DNA of 64,000 bases, taken from JACVRW01 sp963746825. Lineage in GTDB: Bacteria > Actinomycetota > Thermoleophilia > Solirubrobacterales > Thermoleophilaceae. The translations under genes were made by a program, and so were the position numbers. The notes under the pieces were generated by a model. That model ran no database searches. It had not been told where the DNA came from and saw only the letters and a program-made list of their open reading frames with translations. The stretch lies in assembly GCA_963746825.1 (NCBI GenBank), contig CAVVCU010000005.1:682001-746000 (forward strand), read 5' to 3'. Below are positions 25,493 through 36,079 of the stretch, piece by piece. Every line of letters starts with the position of its first letter. Within the stretch, counting starts at the first letter, position 1.

Positions 25493-26945
25493 CTACACCA
25501 GCAGGGGCAGCAGCGCCTGGAGTTTCACCTCTGTTTCCGCCAACTCCGCGGCGGGGACCGACTCGGAGACGATTCCGCCGCCCGCGTACAGATGTGCCAC
25601 CTGCCCGCGAAGCAGCGCGCAGCGCAGCGCGACGCAGAACTCGCCGTCTTCGGCCAGGTCTGTCCACCCCACCGCGCCGGCGTACCAGCCCCGGTCGAGG
25701 CCCTCGAGCGCCGGGATCAGCGGGAGCGCCGTCTCGCGCGGCTCGCCACCCACCGCTGGCGTGGGCAGCAGCATTCCGGCCAGCTCGACGGTGGGCAGCG
25801 GCTCGGCCAGCTGCGCGCGGATCGGGGTGGCCAGGTGCTGGACGTTCTGCACCTTGACCAGCGCGGGCTCGCCGGCGGCGGTGACCCAGATGCTGACCGG
25901 CTCGAGCGTGCGCTCGATGCGGCGGGCAACGATGGCCTGCTCCTCGCGGTCCTTCGCGCTCTGCAGCAGCTGCTCGCCGAGGTGGTCGTCGACCGCGGGA
26001 TCGGCGCTGCGCCGGGTGGTGCCGGCGAGCGCGACCGTCTGCACCCGCGCCCCGTCGCGGCGCACCAGCAGCTCGGGGCTCGCGCCGACGAACGCGGCCT
26101 CGGGTGTACCCACGCACCAGCAGTAGCACGCGGGAAAGACCTCGCGCAGGGCCGCCGAGCACCGCGGCCGGATCGTAGGGGCGGGCAGCGTGGGCGCGAA
26201 CCTCGCGGGCCAGCACGATCTTGTCGAGCTCTCCGCGGCGGATGCGCTCGACCGCTCGTTCCACGGCGTGCTCGTAGTGCGAGGGCGGCGCCGCGCTGGC
26301 CAGGCGGGTGCGCTCGATCGGGTCGGGATCCAGCAGCGGCATGGACGCCGGCACCAGCTCGGCGAGTCGCTGCTCGAGGCGATCGAGGACGGCGCTCGCG
26401 TCGTCGTCGGCCTGCGGCGCCGCGCACACCGTGAGCCGTGCCTCGCCTCGATGTCGGCTCAGGGTGATCTCCGGCAGCACGAGCGACGCCGGCGGCAACG
26501 ACGACCACTCGGGCGTGGCACCGCCCGTGGCGGCGAAGGCGAAGCCGCCCACGAACACCGGGCCCGCCGCGCACGGCCGCGTGGCGTCGCGTCCGGGATC
26601 GTCGGCGAACGTGCGCCGCCCGAGCTCGCGCGCGTAGGCGGCCACGCGGGCAAAGCGCTCCTTGCCGCGGGCCTCCACCAGCGCGGCCTGGCCCAGCCCC
26701 GCGAGCACGAACCCGTCGCGATCGGGCTGCTCGAAGCAGAAGTAGCGGTCGTCCGCGCGCCGGGCGGCGAACGCCGCGGCGGACAGGTCGAGCTCGGCGC
26801 TGAGCGGCACGGTGACCGCGGCGACGGCCGGGCCCGTGCTTCTTCGCGCCTGGGCGATGGCCATGCCGACGCGAACCGCAAGGCGCTCGCGCGCCTCCGC
26901 CGGGAGAGCAAAGGGGTTGAGGGCGGTCGGGGCCCGGAGGGGCAC
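25493..26945 (-). CDS. menF: Isochorismate synthase (frameshifted)
   Basis: Chorismate-utilising enzyme producing isochorismate for MenD. The C-terminal catalytic core carries the family motifs GASPELLVRRDG, TVALAGTTRRS, EHLGEQLL-type (DHLGEQLLQSAKDREE) and LYAGGGIVSES. The N-terminal half has the usual SHYEHAVERAVERIRRGELDKIVLAREV. The frame shifts near 26151-26156; deleting one G/C joins DPAAVLG to ALREVFPACYCWCVG, giving 483 aa. The lysine in DKIVLAR is the residue that distinguishes isochorismate synthases (water activation) from anthranilate-type enzymes. GTG 26945 starts two bases after the ilvN stop, so menF is transcribed with ilvBN. A salicylate-pathway role is unlikely because the other men genes are close by. 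Confidence 0.85.
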
Positions 26946-26947
26946 CG

Positions 26948-27508
26948 CTAGGTGGCGCCCCGCCCGCGCGAAACCGCGATCTCGCCCGTGCGCACCATCT
27001 CGATCAGGCCGAAGGGCCGCACCATCTCCTCGAACGCGGCGATCTTGTCGAAGGTGCCCGTGACCTCGACGGTCACGCTGCGCTTGGAGACGTCGACGGT
27101 CTTGCCCCGGAAGATCTCGGTGAACTGCATCACCTGCGCGCGCGAGTCACCATCCTGGCACGACACCTTGAACAGCGCGAGCTCGCGGGCGACCGTCTCG
27201 CCGGGCTCGAGGTCACGGATCTTGATCACGTGGACGAGCTTGTGGAGCTGCTTGGTCACCTGATCGATCGGGTGGGCCGCCCCGTCGACGGTCAGCGTGA
27301 TGCGCGACATCGACTCGTCGTCGGTCGGGCCCACGGCCAGCGAGTCGATGTTGAAACCGCGCCGGGCGAACAGGCCGGCGATGCGGGCCAGCACGCCGGG
27401 CTTGTTCTCGACCAGGATCGAGAGGATGTGCTTGCGGCCGGTGCGCATCCCGACCGTGGCCTGCAGGTCCTCGAGGCGCAGGACCTCCTTGGTCCCCGGC
27501 TCGCCCAT
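26948..27508 (-). CDS. ilvN: Acetolactate synthase small (regulatory) subunit
   Basis: The 186-aa regulatory subunit has an N-terminal ACT domain (HILSILVENKPGVLARIAGL and GFNIDSLAVGPT), the valine sensor, and a second ACT-like C-terminal domain (VMQFTEIFRGKTVDV, MVRPFGLIEMVRTG). The length is that of the long IlvH/IlvN form rather than the short E. coli IlvN. ATG 27508 lies five bases after the ilvB stop. The upstream open frame that extends into ilvB is a shadow. Confidence 0.95.
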   Translation of the reverse strand: MGEPGTKEVLRLEDLQATVGMRTGRKHILSILVENKPGVLARIAGLFARRGFNIDSLAVGPTDDESMSRITLTVDGAAHPIDQVTKQLHKLVHVIKIRDLEPGETVARELALFKVSCQDGDSRAQVMQFTEIFRGKTVDVSKRSVTVEVTGTFDKIAAFEEMVRPFGLIEMVRTGEIAVSRGRGAT

Positions 27509-27513
27509 CGGAG

Positions 27514-29190
27514 CTAGCCCACCATGTCCCGCGCGGCCTGACCGGCGGGGATCATCGGATAGCAGTTCTCTTCCTTGGTCACGTGCACGTCGACCAGGAC
27601 GGGGCCGTCCTCGGCCAGCGCCGAGCGGAAGGCTTCGGGCAGCTCGGCCTTCTCGGTCACGCGCATGCCGGTGGCGCCGAAGGCCTCGGCCAGCTTGACC
27701 CAGTCGGGGCTCGCGCCCATCTCGACCGAGGAGTAGCGCCGGTCCCAGAAGAGCTCCTGCCACTGGCGCACCATGCCCAGGTAGCCGTTGTTCATCAGGA
27801 AGACCTTGACCGGGATCTGCTCGGTCACGCAGGTGGCGAACTCCTGCACGTTCATGATCAGCGAGCCGTCGCCGGCCAGGCAGACGACGTCCTGGTCGGG
27901 CACGGCGACCTTCGCCCCCATCGCGCTGGGTAGGCCGAAGCCCATCGTGCCCAGCCCGCCGGAGTTGATCCACTGGCGCGGCCGTGAGAAGCCGTAGTAC
28001 TGGGCGGCCCACATCTGATGCTGCCCCACGTCGGAGGTGATGATGGCTTCGCCGTTCGTGGCCTCGTACATGGCCTCGACCATGTACTGCGGCTTGATCT
28101 CCGAGTCGGTCGAGTCCTCGTAGCGCAGCGGGTGCTTCTCGCGCCAGCCCTCGATGCGCTGCCACCAGCCCTCGAGGCGCGCGGGATCCGCGGCCAGCGC
28201 GCGGTACTCGGCGGTGAGCTTGGGCAGGATCTGCTTGGCGTCGCCCACGATCGGGATGTGGGCGGGCACGTTCTTGGAGATCTCGGCCGGGTCGACGTCG
28301 ATGTGGATGAACTTGGCGCGCGGGGCGAACTCGGAGAGCTTGCCGGTCACGCGGTCGTCGAAGCGGGCACCGATGGCCACGATCAGGTCGGCCTCGTCCA
28401 TCGAGTAGTTGGCCGTGCGGGTGCCGTGCATGCCGGGCATCCCCAGCCACTGCGCCTGGCCCGCGGGGAACGCGCCGAGGCCCATGAGCGTGCAGGTGAC
28501 GGGCAGCTTGTCCGACAGGCAGAGCTCGGTGAACTCGGCGCCGGCGTCCGCGTTCACCACGCCGCCGCCGCCGTAGACGACCGGCCGGCGCGAGTTGGCG
28601 AGCGCCTTCGCGGCCAGACGGATCTGCTTGGTGTTGCCCTCGGTGGTGGGCTGGTAGCCGGGCAGGTGGACCCTGGTCACGGGCTCGTAGGCGATGTCGG
28701 CGCGCGAGAGGTCCTGAGGCACGTCGACGAGCACGGGCCCGGGCCGCCCGCTCGAGGCGATGTGGAAAGCCTCGTGGATGGCCTTCGGGATGTCCCGCGG
28801 GTCCTGGATCAGGATCGAGTGCTTGACGATCGGCATGGTGATCCCGGAGATGTCGGCCTCCTGGAAGCCGTCGGTGCCGATCAGCTCCGTGCGCACCTGA
28901 CCGGTCAGGAAGACCGTGGGCACGCTGTCCATCACCGCGTCGGCGATGCAGGTGACGAGGTTGGTGGCCCCCGGCCCGCTGGTGGCGAGCGCTACGCCGA
29001 CCCGCCCCGAGGCCTTCGCGTAGCCCTCGGCCGCGTGGCCCGCGCCCTGCTCGTGGCGGCACTGGACGTGGCGGATGCCGGCGTCGTACAGGGCGTCGTA
29101 GGTGGGAAGGTTCGCGCCACCCGGGATGCCGAAGACGTGCTCGACCCCCTCGGCCTTCAGGCATTCCATTATGGCGTCGACGGCTCGCAC
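27514..29190 (-). CDS. ilvB: Acetolactate synthase large (catalytic) subunit
   Basis: TPP- and FAD-dependent enzyme condensing pyruvate with pyruvate or 2-oxobutyrate, the first common step of branched-chain amino-acid synthesis. The 558-aa product has the TPP-activating Glu in CRHEQGAGHAAEGYA (about E47), the FAD-region motif DDRVTGKL and the TPP/Mg motif GDGSLIMNVQEF...NN. GTG 29190 was chosen as the most upstream start matching the family N-terminus; ATG 29169 would cost seven residues. There is no obvious Shine-Dalgarno, and a small terminator-like hairpin lies immediately upstream (29196-29220). First gene of the ilvB-ilvN-menF-mce run. Confidence 0.95.
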   Translation of the reverse strand: MRAVDAIMECLKAEGVEHVFGIPGGANLPTYDALYDAGIRHVQCRHEQGAGHAAEGYAKASGRVGVALATSGPGATNLVTCIADAVMDSVPTVFLTGQVRTELIGTDGFQEADISGITMPIVKHSILIQDPRDIPKAIHEAFHIASSGRPGPVLVDVPQDLSRADIAYEPVTRVHLPGYQPTTEGNTKQIRLAAKALANSRRPVVYGGGGVVNADAGAEFTELCLSDKLPVTCTLMGLGAFPAGQAQWLGMPGMHGTRTANYSMDEADLIVAIGARFDDRVTGKLSEFAPRAKFIHIDVDPAEISKNVPAHIPIVGDAKQILPKLTAEYRALAADPARLEGWWQRIEGWREKHPLRYEDSTDSEIKPQYMVEAMYEATNGEAIITSDVGQHQMWAAQYYGFSRPRQWINSGGLGTMGFGLPSAMGAKVAVPDQDVVCLAGDGSLIMNVQEFATCVTEQIPVKVFLMNNGYLGMVRQWQELFWDRRYSSVEMGASPDWVKLAEAFGATGMRVTEKAELPEAFRSALAEDGPVLVDVHVTKEENCYPMIPAGQAARDMVG

Positions 29191-29195
29191 GGGGA

Positions 29196-29220
29196 AAAAG
29201 GCAGTCTAACAAGGCCTTTT
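29196..29220 (-). terminator. Terminator-like hairpin in the ilvB leader
   Basis: On the minus strand AAAAGGC pairs with GCCTTTT across an 11-base loop, followed by one more T and CCCC. It ends five bases before the ilvB GTG. A 7-bp stem with a U-rich 3' arm is unusual in this GC-rich DNA. It could end the upstream zinc-ribbon gene transcript, act as an attenuator, or hide the ilvB ribosome site. Confidence 0.4.
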
Positions 29221-29257
29221 GGCTCTCCAAGCGGCCGAGAGGTGCCGGCCAGCCGAC

Positions 29258-29518
29258 CTAGCCGGGCACCGCCTCAGGCCACTCGAGATCACGCCCGCAG
29301 CGCATGCACACCTGGTCGTGCAGAGGCACCTGCTGGCCGCACTCCGGGCAGGGGCGAAGCGCCTGGTCTCGCTCGGAGCGGTAGAAGATCGCGGCGATCG
29401 TGCCCAGCACCGGCAGCACGAAGCCCACGAGCATCCAGAGGAAGAACGACGACCCCTTGAGCTTGCCGATCACCCCGGCCGAGAGGCCGCAGAAGAAGGC
29501 GAGGACGACGTACTCCAC
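29258..29518 (-). CDS. Small membrane protein with C-terminal zinc ribbon
   Basis: The 86-aa protein has two predicted membrane helices (VVLAFFCGLSAGVIG and FFLWMLVGFVLPVLGTIAAIF). A rubredoxin-like zinc-ribbon tail follows with CPECG and CMRCG, two Cys pairs 12 residues apart. Such proteins are common in actinobacteria and have no assigned function. The start is ATG 29518, six bases after the stop of the preceding 57-aa gene. Confidence 0.65.
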   Translation of the reverse strand: MEYVVLAFFCGLSAGVIGKLKGSSFFLWMLVGFVLPVLGTIAAIFYRSERDQALRPCPECGQQVPLHDQVCMRCGRDLEWPEAVPG

Positions 29519-29524
29519 CGGGTG

Positions 29525-29698
29525 CTAGCGCAGTACGCCGACCGCCCAGATGGCGGCGATGATCGCCAGCACCACCACCGCGAACCAGGCGACGGCGGCC
29601 ACGGCGCCGATCACGAACTTGAAGAGCAGCCACACCGCCACCAGAAGCACCACCACGGCGATCATCTTGCGGGCGACGTCGGAGGCGAATTGACCCAT
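29525..29698 (-). CDS. Small single/double-helix membrane protein (57 aa)
   Basis: This 57-aa protein is made almost entirely of hydrophobic sequence (KMIAVVVLLVAVWLLFKFVIG and AVAWFAVVVLAIIAAIWAVG). That gives two membrane segments with a short charged N-terminus. It starts at ATG 29698; no clear ribosome site is visible. It precedes the zinc-ribbon gene by six bases, so the two are probably co-transcribed. The family is not recognised. Confidence 0.55.
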   Translation of the reverse strand: MGQFASDVARKMIAVVVLLVAVWLLFKFVIGAVAAVAWFAVVVLAIIAAIWAVGVLR

Positions 29699-29722
29699 GG
29701 GAATAAGTGTGGCAGGCCCGCC

Positions 29723-29760
29723 GTGCACGAGGGGGCGGGCTTTGCCCGCACCGGAGTGTG
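29723..29760 (-). repeat. Intergenic hairpin element, copy B
   Basis: Same element as 25452-25487. The hairpin here is GCGGGC-AAA-GCCCGC (6 bp), flanked by CTCCGG and CCCCTC. It lies directly after the stop of the GNAT gene (TAA at 29764-29766) and before the 57-aa gene. Position after a stop codon on the same strand is shared by all three copies. Confidence 0.6.
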
Positions 29761-29763
29761 GCG

Positions 29764-30711
29764 TTACAGGAGGCGTGAAGGGCGCGTCGGAAGGTAGCGG
29801 TCCAGGCCGGGCAGCGGCACCGAGCACATCAGCCAGCTGGGCCAGACCACCCGGAATCCGAGGCGGCGCAGGCGGTCGAGCAGCCACCACGAGTCGGTGG
29901 TGCAGAACACACCGAGAGTCTCGGGCTCCTGCGACTTCGACACGCGATCGAGGGCAGCGAGAACCACCGGCACGAGATCCTCGGTGGTGCGGGCGACGGC
30001 GGGCCCGATGTCGCCGTCGGAGCTCACCCAGCAGAGCGACGCCGCGGCGTCTTCGGCGGCATCCATCACCGCCAGGCAGGTCCGGGTGCGGGCGAAGAAG
30101 TCGTGCAGCAGCGGACGCTCGTGCCCGATGACGGGCGGCTCGAGGCGCTTCCACTCGAGCAGCGCCCGTTCCGGGGTCAGAGCGTGCACGGCGGGCTCGC
30201 TGGCGTCCACCTCCTGCGAGCGGCGCTCGAGATACTCCTCGGCGTTCTGGCGCAGCTGCCAGTGGCCGGTCACGGGCATGGCGCCGAACTCGGTGAACAG
30301 GCCGAGGTCGGCGGGCATGCCCAGCCCCAGCACCACGCGCCCCAGGTCGGGCGACGGCGAGTCGGGCCAGCAGCGCTCGAGCAGGGCCCGGCCCACGCCG
30401 CGCCCGGCGTGCGTGGGCGCCACCCACATCTCGGTCAGCTCGTCCATCGCGCCGAAGCGCGCGATGCGCGTGTAGCCGACGAGCTCGTCGCCGTCCTCGC
30501 AGAGGAGGTAGCAGCCGTCGGGCTGACCGGCGATGAACTCGAGCAGCGGGCGCTCGCGGCGCCACTGGGCGTCAATCTCTCCGGCCTCGCGCGCCCGGCC
30601 CGCCGGCATCAGGTTGCGATCGAGCCGCGCGGCGTCCCAGGTGCGCTCGCCCAGCTCGAAGGTGGCGCGCAGGTCGCTCGAGCGACCCTCGCGGAAGGCG
30701 AGGACGCTCAC
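29764..30711 (-). CDS. GNAT-family acetyltransferase (two GNAT-like domains)
   Basis: The 315-aa protein has an N-terminal GNAT domain with a clear acetyl-CoA loop (MWVAPTHAGRGVGRALLERCW). The C-terminal half is weaker, but a strand-helix pattern (CLAVMDAAEDAAASLCWVS) suggests a second, degenerate GNAT unit. That architecture is seen in mycothiol-synthase-like and other actinobacterial acetyltransferases. The substrate is unknown. GTG 30711 overlaps the NDH-2 stop (GTGA), so it is coupled to that gene. Confidence 0.75.
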   Translation of the reverse strand: MSVLAFREGRSSDLRATFELGERTWDAARLDRNLMPAGRAREAGEIDAQWRRERPLLEFIAGQPDGCYLLCEDGDELVGYTRIARFGAMDELTEMWVAPTHAGRGVGRALLERCWPDSPSPDLGRVVLGLGMPADLGLFTEFGAMPVTGHWQLRQNAEEYLERRSQEVDASEPAVHALTPERALLEWKRLEPPVIGHERPLLHDFFARTRTCLAVMDAAEDAAASLCWVSSDGDIGPAVARTTEDLVPVVLAALDRVSKSQEPETLGVFCTTDSWWLLDRLRRLGFRVVWPSWLMCSVPLPGLDRYLPTRPSRLL

Positions 30712-32008
30712 CCCTGCGCGCCGGGGTCGTTCGGCTGCTCGCCGGCCACGAGCTCGGGGTGGCCGAGCTGGCCGAGCTCGGCCGAGGCCCGGCCGAAGAA
30801 GAGCCCGGTCGTCCAGTCGAGAGCCAGGCGCACGCGCCGGGCCACCCCCGGCATCGCCATGAGGTGATAGCTGCGGGCGGCGAACCAGGCCGGAAAGCCG
30901 CGCAGCGGCACGCCCGCCATCTGGGCTACGGCCTGGTGTTGGCCCATGTCGACGAACACGCCCAGCGTGCGGTAGCGAAAGGGCTTGAGCTTGCCGCCGA
31001 CCAGCGCCGCGGCCACGTTCTCGGCCACGCGGCGACCCTGGCGGATCGCGTGCTGAGCCGTGGGCGGGCTGGGCTGGCGTCGGCGCTTGGCCGGGTCGGG
31101 CACCGCCCCCGAGTCGCCGATGGCCCACACGTTGTCGTGGCCCTTCACGCGCATCGTCGCGTCGACGTCGATCCGCCCGTGCACGAGCGGCAGGCCCAGC
31201 CGGCCGACCACCGCGGGCGGCTTGACGCCCGTGGTCCAGCACACGGTGCGCGCCGGAATTCGCTCACCCGTGGAGAGGGTGGCCGAGCGCTCGTCCATCG
31301 ACTCCAGCATGGTGCCGGTGCGGATCTCGATGCCGCGCCGGCGCAGCTCGCGCGTGGCGAACGCGGCCAGCGAGGCCGGGATCTCCTGCATCACCCGGTC
31401 CTTTGCTTCGACGAGCACGAAGCGCGAGCCGGCCATGCTCGAGCGCGGGTAGCGATCCATCACGTCGGCCACGAAGTCCTGCAGCTCGGCCAGCCCCTCG
31501 AGGCCGGCGTATCCGGCCCCGACGAACACGAAGGTCAGGTATTCGCGCCGCGACTCCTCGTCGGGCAGCGACTCGGCGATCTCGAGATGCAGCAGCGCCC
31601 GGTTGCGCAGGGCGATGGCGTCGGCGAGCGTCTTGAACCCGAGGGCATGCTCGGCCAGGCCCGGCACCGGCAGGACGCGCGAGACCGAGCCGAGCGAGAC
31701 GATCAGCTGGTCGTAGCGCAGGGTCTCCTCGCGACCGTCGATGGTGTTGAAGCGCAGCTCGTTGCGCGCCGGGTCGGCCGATTCGACCCTCCCCATCCGC
31801 ATCTCGGTCCAGTCGAGCTCCTCGCGCAGCGGCACCACCACGTGCCGCGGCTCGAGCGTGCCGGCCGCCGCGCCGGGCAGCAACGGGGTGTAGAGCAGGA
31901 AGTTGACGTCGGACACGAGGATGATGCGCGCGCTATGGCGAGGGAGGCGGCGCTCGAGGCGGCGCGCGGCGTACAGCCCGCCGAAGCCGCCTCCGGCGAT
32001 GACGACAT
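30708..32008 (-). CDS. Type II NADH dehydrogenase-like FAD oxidoreductase (start unclear)
   Basis: Single-subunit, non-pumping NADH:quinone oxidoreductase family. It has a dinucleotide-binding motif VIAGGGFGGLYAAR at the very N-terminus, a second one VFVGAGYAGLEGLAELQDF for NADH, CWTTGVKP, and a VWAIGDSGAV FAD motif. A C-terminal amphipathic region near PAWFAARSYHLMAMPG is the likely membrane attachment. It would feed electrons to the menaquinone made by the nearby men genes. No ATG, GTG or TTG lies in frame just before the FAD motif. ATG 32008 is at the right place but one base out of register, so a missing base is suspected; the next in-frame start (32222) lies deep in the upstream gene. 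Confidence 0.8.
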
Positions 32009-32028
32009 CCTGTGCGATGCGAGCGAGG

Positions 32029-32562
32029 CTAACCCATCCCTGCGCAGCCGGCCGAGCCGGCTGCTTCGGGCCGCCGCGCGGCGCTGCGAGCCGCGTCCAG
32101 GGCCGGGCGCATCGGCGCCGGCATGCGCCGGCGCACCCGCCATGGGGCCCCGGCGAAGGCGTGGTTGGCCACGGTGGCGAATCCCTCCTCGTCCACCCGG
32201 AGGGCCAGCAGCAGGTGGGCAACGCGGTCCGAGGGAGGCAGCTCGGGCTCGTTCACCCGCACGCAGAAGCAGTGCACGCGCCGTCCGCCCGGGGTCACCA
32301 GAAGCGCGCCCGCCTCGCCCACCAGCCACGTGCCGAGCTCGCCGGACTCGAGCGCCAGGCCGGTGCGCCGCTGCAGGTCACGTGCCTCGTGGCCCAGCAG
32401 GTCGCCGAGCAGCCCCTGGGCCACCGGCTCGGCCCGCGCGTTGCGCGGGCCCTTCGGGCGCACGACGCTCGCGCCGCGAAAGGCATACAGCTCGGGGATG
32501 ATCCACGCGTGGGCGATCGCCATCAGCGCCACCGGCGCGGCGATCGGCGCGAGCCACAGCAT
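32029..32562 (-). CDS. Membrane-anchored protein of unknown function
   Basis: From ATG 32562 the product is 177 aa: a hydrophobic segment (LWLAPIAAPVALMAIAHAWI), then a soluble alpha/beta part (GLLGDLLGHEARDLQRRTG, GTWLVGEAGALLVTPGGRRV), ending in a basic tail. The same frame stays open upstream. It encodes convincing protein (PWRQRTDARWLLRWGRVWQA, then WTLLYTVPFLAAGAA, a first membrane helix), so the real gene probably begins near 32680-32720, although no canonical start is present there. A CTG at 32679 or an indel are options. Its stop lies 20 bases before the ATG proposed for the NDH-2 gene. Confidence 0.6.
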   Translation of the reverse strand: MLWLAPIAAPVALMAIAHAWIIPELYAFRGASVVRPKGPRNARAEPVAQGLLGDLLGHEARDLQRRTGLALESGELGTWLVGEAGALLVTPGGRRVHCFCVRVNEPELPPSDRVAHLLLALRVDEEGFATVANHAFAGAPWRVRRRMPAPMRPALDAARSAARRPEAAGSAGCAGMG

Positions 32563-32726
32563 GGCCGCGCCCGCGGCAAGAAACGGGACGGTGTACAGCA
32601 GCGTCCACGCCTGCCAGACCCGGCCCCAGCGCAGAAGCCATCGCGCGTCGGTGCGCTGGCGCCAGGGGACCGAGGCCAGCTCGGGGAGAGCGGGCGCCGG
32701 CGCTTGGGCGGCTCGAGCCTCCGTGG

Positions 32727-32951
32727 CTAGCCCCCGGCGATGGGACGGCGCATGATCACGAGGTCCGCGTCGCGCGGGAGCTCACGCACGTGCGTGGCCT
32801 TGCCCGGGCCCTCGGGCACCGTGCCGATGTAGCCGAGCTCCTGCTGGGAGCCGAACTGCTCCACGGCCTGGGCGAACCGGGAATCGTCGGCGGCCGTCCA
32901 TTCCGCGAGCGTGGTGTGTCCCGTGCCGTCCATGCGGATGAGTCGAGCCAT
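32727..32951 (-). CDS. Small conserved-looking hypothetical protein (74 aa)
   Basis: The 74-aa soluble protein starts MARLIRMDGTGHTTLAEW and ends MRRPIAGG. It has no membrane segment, and its charge and composition suggest a compact alpha/beta fold. ATG 32951 follows an excellent ribosome site, AAGGAG with six-base spacing, one of the best in the window, which argues for real and perhaps high expression. The family is not recognised. Confidence 0.6.
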   Translation of the reverse strand: MARLIRMDGTGHTTLAEWTAADDSRFAQAVEQFGSQQELGYIGTVPEGPGKATHVRELPRDADLVIMRRPIAGG

Positions 32952-33248
32952 GCCTGTCTCCTTTGTGATGCGAAAGCAGTCAGGACAATGGTAGGGCGCG
33001 CGGGTGCCGGCTCGAGCGCTCAGGTCGGCTCCAGCGCGAGTCTCTCGGTGCTCAAAGTGACCCAGGCACCTTCCGCACAGGGGGTGGGTCAGCTGGCTCC
33101 GCTATTCGAGACCGGAGGTGCCCCACGGGCTTCGAGGCAGAGCGTGGGTCCGAAGCGCAGCCCCCTCGGCCGCACCCGTCATTGCTGCCTTTTTTGCGCG
33201 GCGGCCCGTGGGCCGGCTTCAGTCGCCCGTGACCGCCCGGGCGCGGCG
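32952..33248. other. Non-coding spacer between gatB and the 74-aa gene
   Basis: I see no convincing gene in these 297 bases. It holds an inverted repeat TGACCCA/TGGGTCA at 33058-33064 and 33085-33091, a run of six T at about 33191-33196, and a small GC palindrome (CGGCCCGTGGGCCG) near gatB. Local GC is lower than in the neighbouring genes. The promoter of the 74-aa gene must lie at its left end. The inverted repeat recalls insertion-sequence ends but no transposase is present. Confidence 0.45.
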
Positions 33249-34684
<1,436 letters not shown>

Positions 34685-34688
<4 letters not shown>

Positions 34689-36079
34689 GTCCTCGGCACC
34701 CCCTCGAAGCCGAGCGCCCCCTCGAGCGCGTGTGCGGCCTCCAGGATCCTCGCCTCGCTGAAGGCCGGGCCGGCGATCTGGAAGCCCACCGGCAGGCCCT
34801 CCGAGAGGCCGGCGGGAATGGAGATCGCGGGGATGCCGGCGAGCGACATGGGCACGGTGAAGTAGTCGGACAGGTACATGGCGAGCGGGTCGGCCGTGCG
34901 CTCGCCCAGCTCGAAGGCGACCGTGGGCGAGGTGGGCGTGACGACGAAGTCCACCTGGTCGAAGGCGGCGCGGAAGTCCTCGACGATGCGCGTGCGCACC
35001 TGCTGCGCCTTGCCGTAGTAGGCGTCGTAGTAGCCCGAGGAGAGGGCGTAGGTGCCGATCATGATGCGGCGCTTGACCTCGTCGCCGAAGCCGGCGGCGC
35101 GGGTCTCCTCGTAGAGCGACGTGAGGTCGCCGTTGTCGGTGGACCGCAGCCCGTAGCGCACGCCGTCGTAGCGGGCGAGGTTCGCGCTGGCCTCGGCCGG
35201 CGCGATCACGTAGTAGGCCGCCAGGCCGTGCGCCGCGTGGGGAAGCCGGATCTCCTCGATGGTTCCGCCGAGCTCCTCGATCCGCCCGAGGGCGGCGCGG
35301 GTGATCTTGGCCACCTCGGGGTCGAGCCCCTCGGCGTCGAGACCCCACAGGCCGAAGCGCAGGCCGTCAAGGCGCTCGGCGCTCGGCGCGGGAAGGTCAC
35401 CCTCGATGCCGACGCTCGTTGAGTCGCACGGATCGCGGCCCTCGAGGTGGCGGAGCAGCAGGGCGGCGTCGGCCACGTCGCGCGTGAGCGGACCGCACTG
35501 GTCGAGCGACGACGCGAAGGCGATCATCCCGTAGCGGCTTACCGCCCCGTAGGTGGGCTTGAGGCCCACCAGGCCGCAGAGGGCCGCCGGCTGGCGGATC
35601 GAGCCCCCCGTGTCGGTGCCGATGGCCCACGGTGCGGTGCCCGCCGCCACCGCCGCGGCGCTTCCGCCGCTCGAGCCTCCGGGAACGCGCCGGCGATCCC
35701 AGGGGTTCTGCACGGGCCCGTAGCCGGAGTTCTCGTTGGATGAGCCCATGGCGAACTCGTCCTGGTTGGTCTTGCCGAGCACCTGCGCGCCGGCGGCTTC
35801 CAGGTTGCGCACGCTCGTGGCCGTGTACGGCGGCCGGTAGCCCTCGAGGATGCGCGAGCCCGCCGAGCTGGGCACGCCCTCGACGCAGAAGAGGTCCTTC
35901 ACCGCCACCGGGGGCAGCCGCCCGCCGCGATTGTCCTCGGCCACCCACAGGTAGGAGCCGAGGTCGTCGTCCTGCGCGCGCTCGCGCCAGAAGCCGAAGA
36001 CCTCCTCCCCGGAGACCTCCCCGGCCGCGATCAGCTCGGCCTGGGCGCCCGCGCCGAGCCCCAGCAAGTCCTCGCTCAC
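34685..36079 (-). CDS. gatA: Asp-tRNA(Asn)/Glu-tRNA(Gln) amidotransferase subunit A
   Basis: Glutaminase subunit of the amidase-signature family. The Ser-cisSer-Lys triad is visible: Lys in VAVKDLF, cis-Ser in PGGSSGGSAAAVAAG and the nucleophilic Ser in TDTGGSIRQPAA. The KTNQDEFAMGSSNENS motif is specific to GatA among amidases. At 464 aa it is slightly short for the family (about 485). GTG 36079 overlaps the gatC stop. Confidence 0.96.

Noticed and set aside
24087..26945. A 952-aa frame linking menF and the first MCE gene as a fusion
   Set aside because: The connection is an artefact of the one-base insertions in both genes; conserved motifs switch frame at each insertion and menF has its own stop at 25493.
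26948..29230. A 760-aa frame as an IlvB-IlvN fusion
   Set aside because: The first two-thirds are low-complexity shadow of ilvB in the wrong frame; ilvN has its own ATG at 27508.
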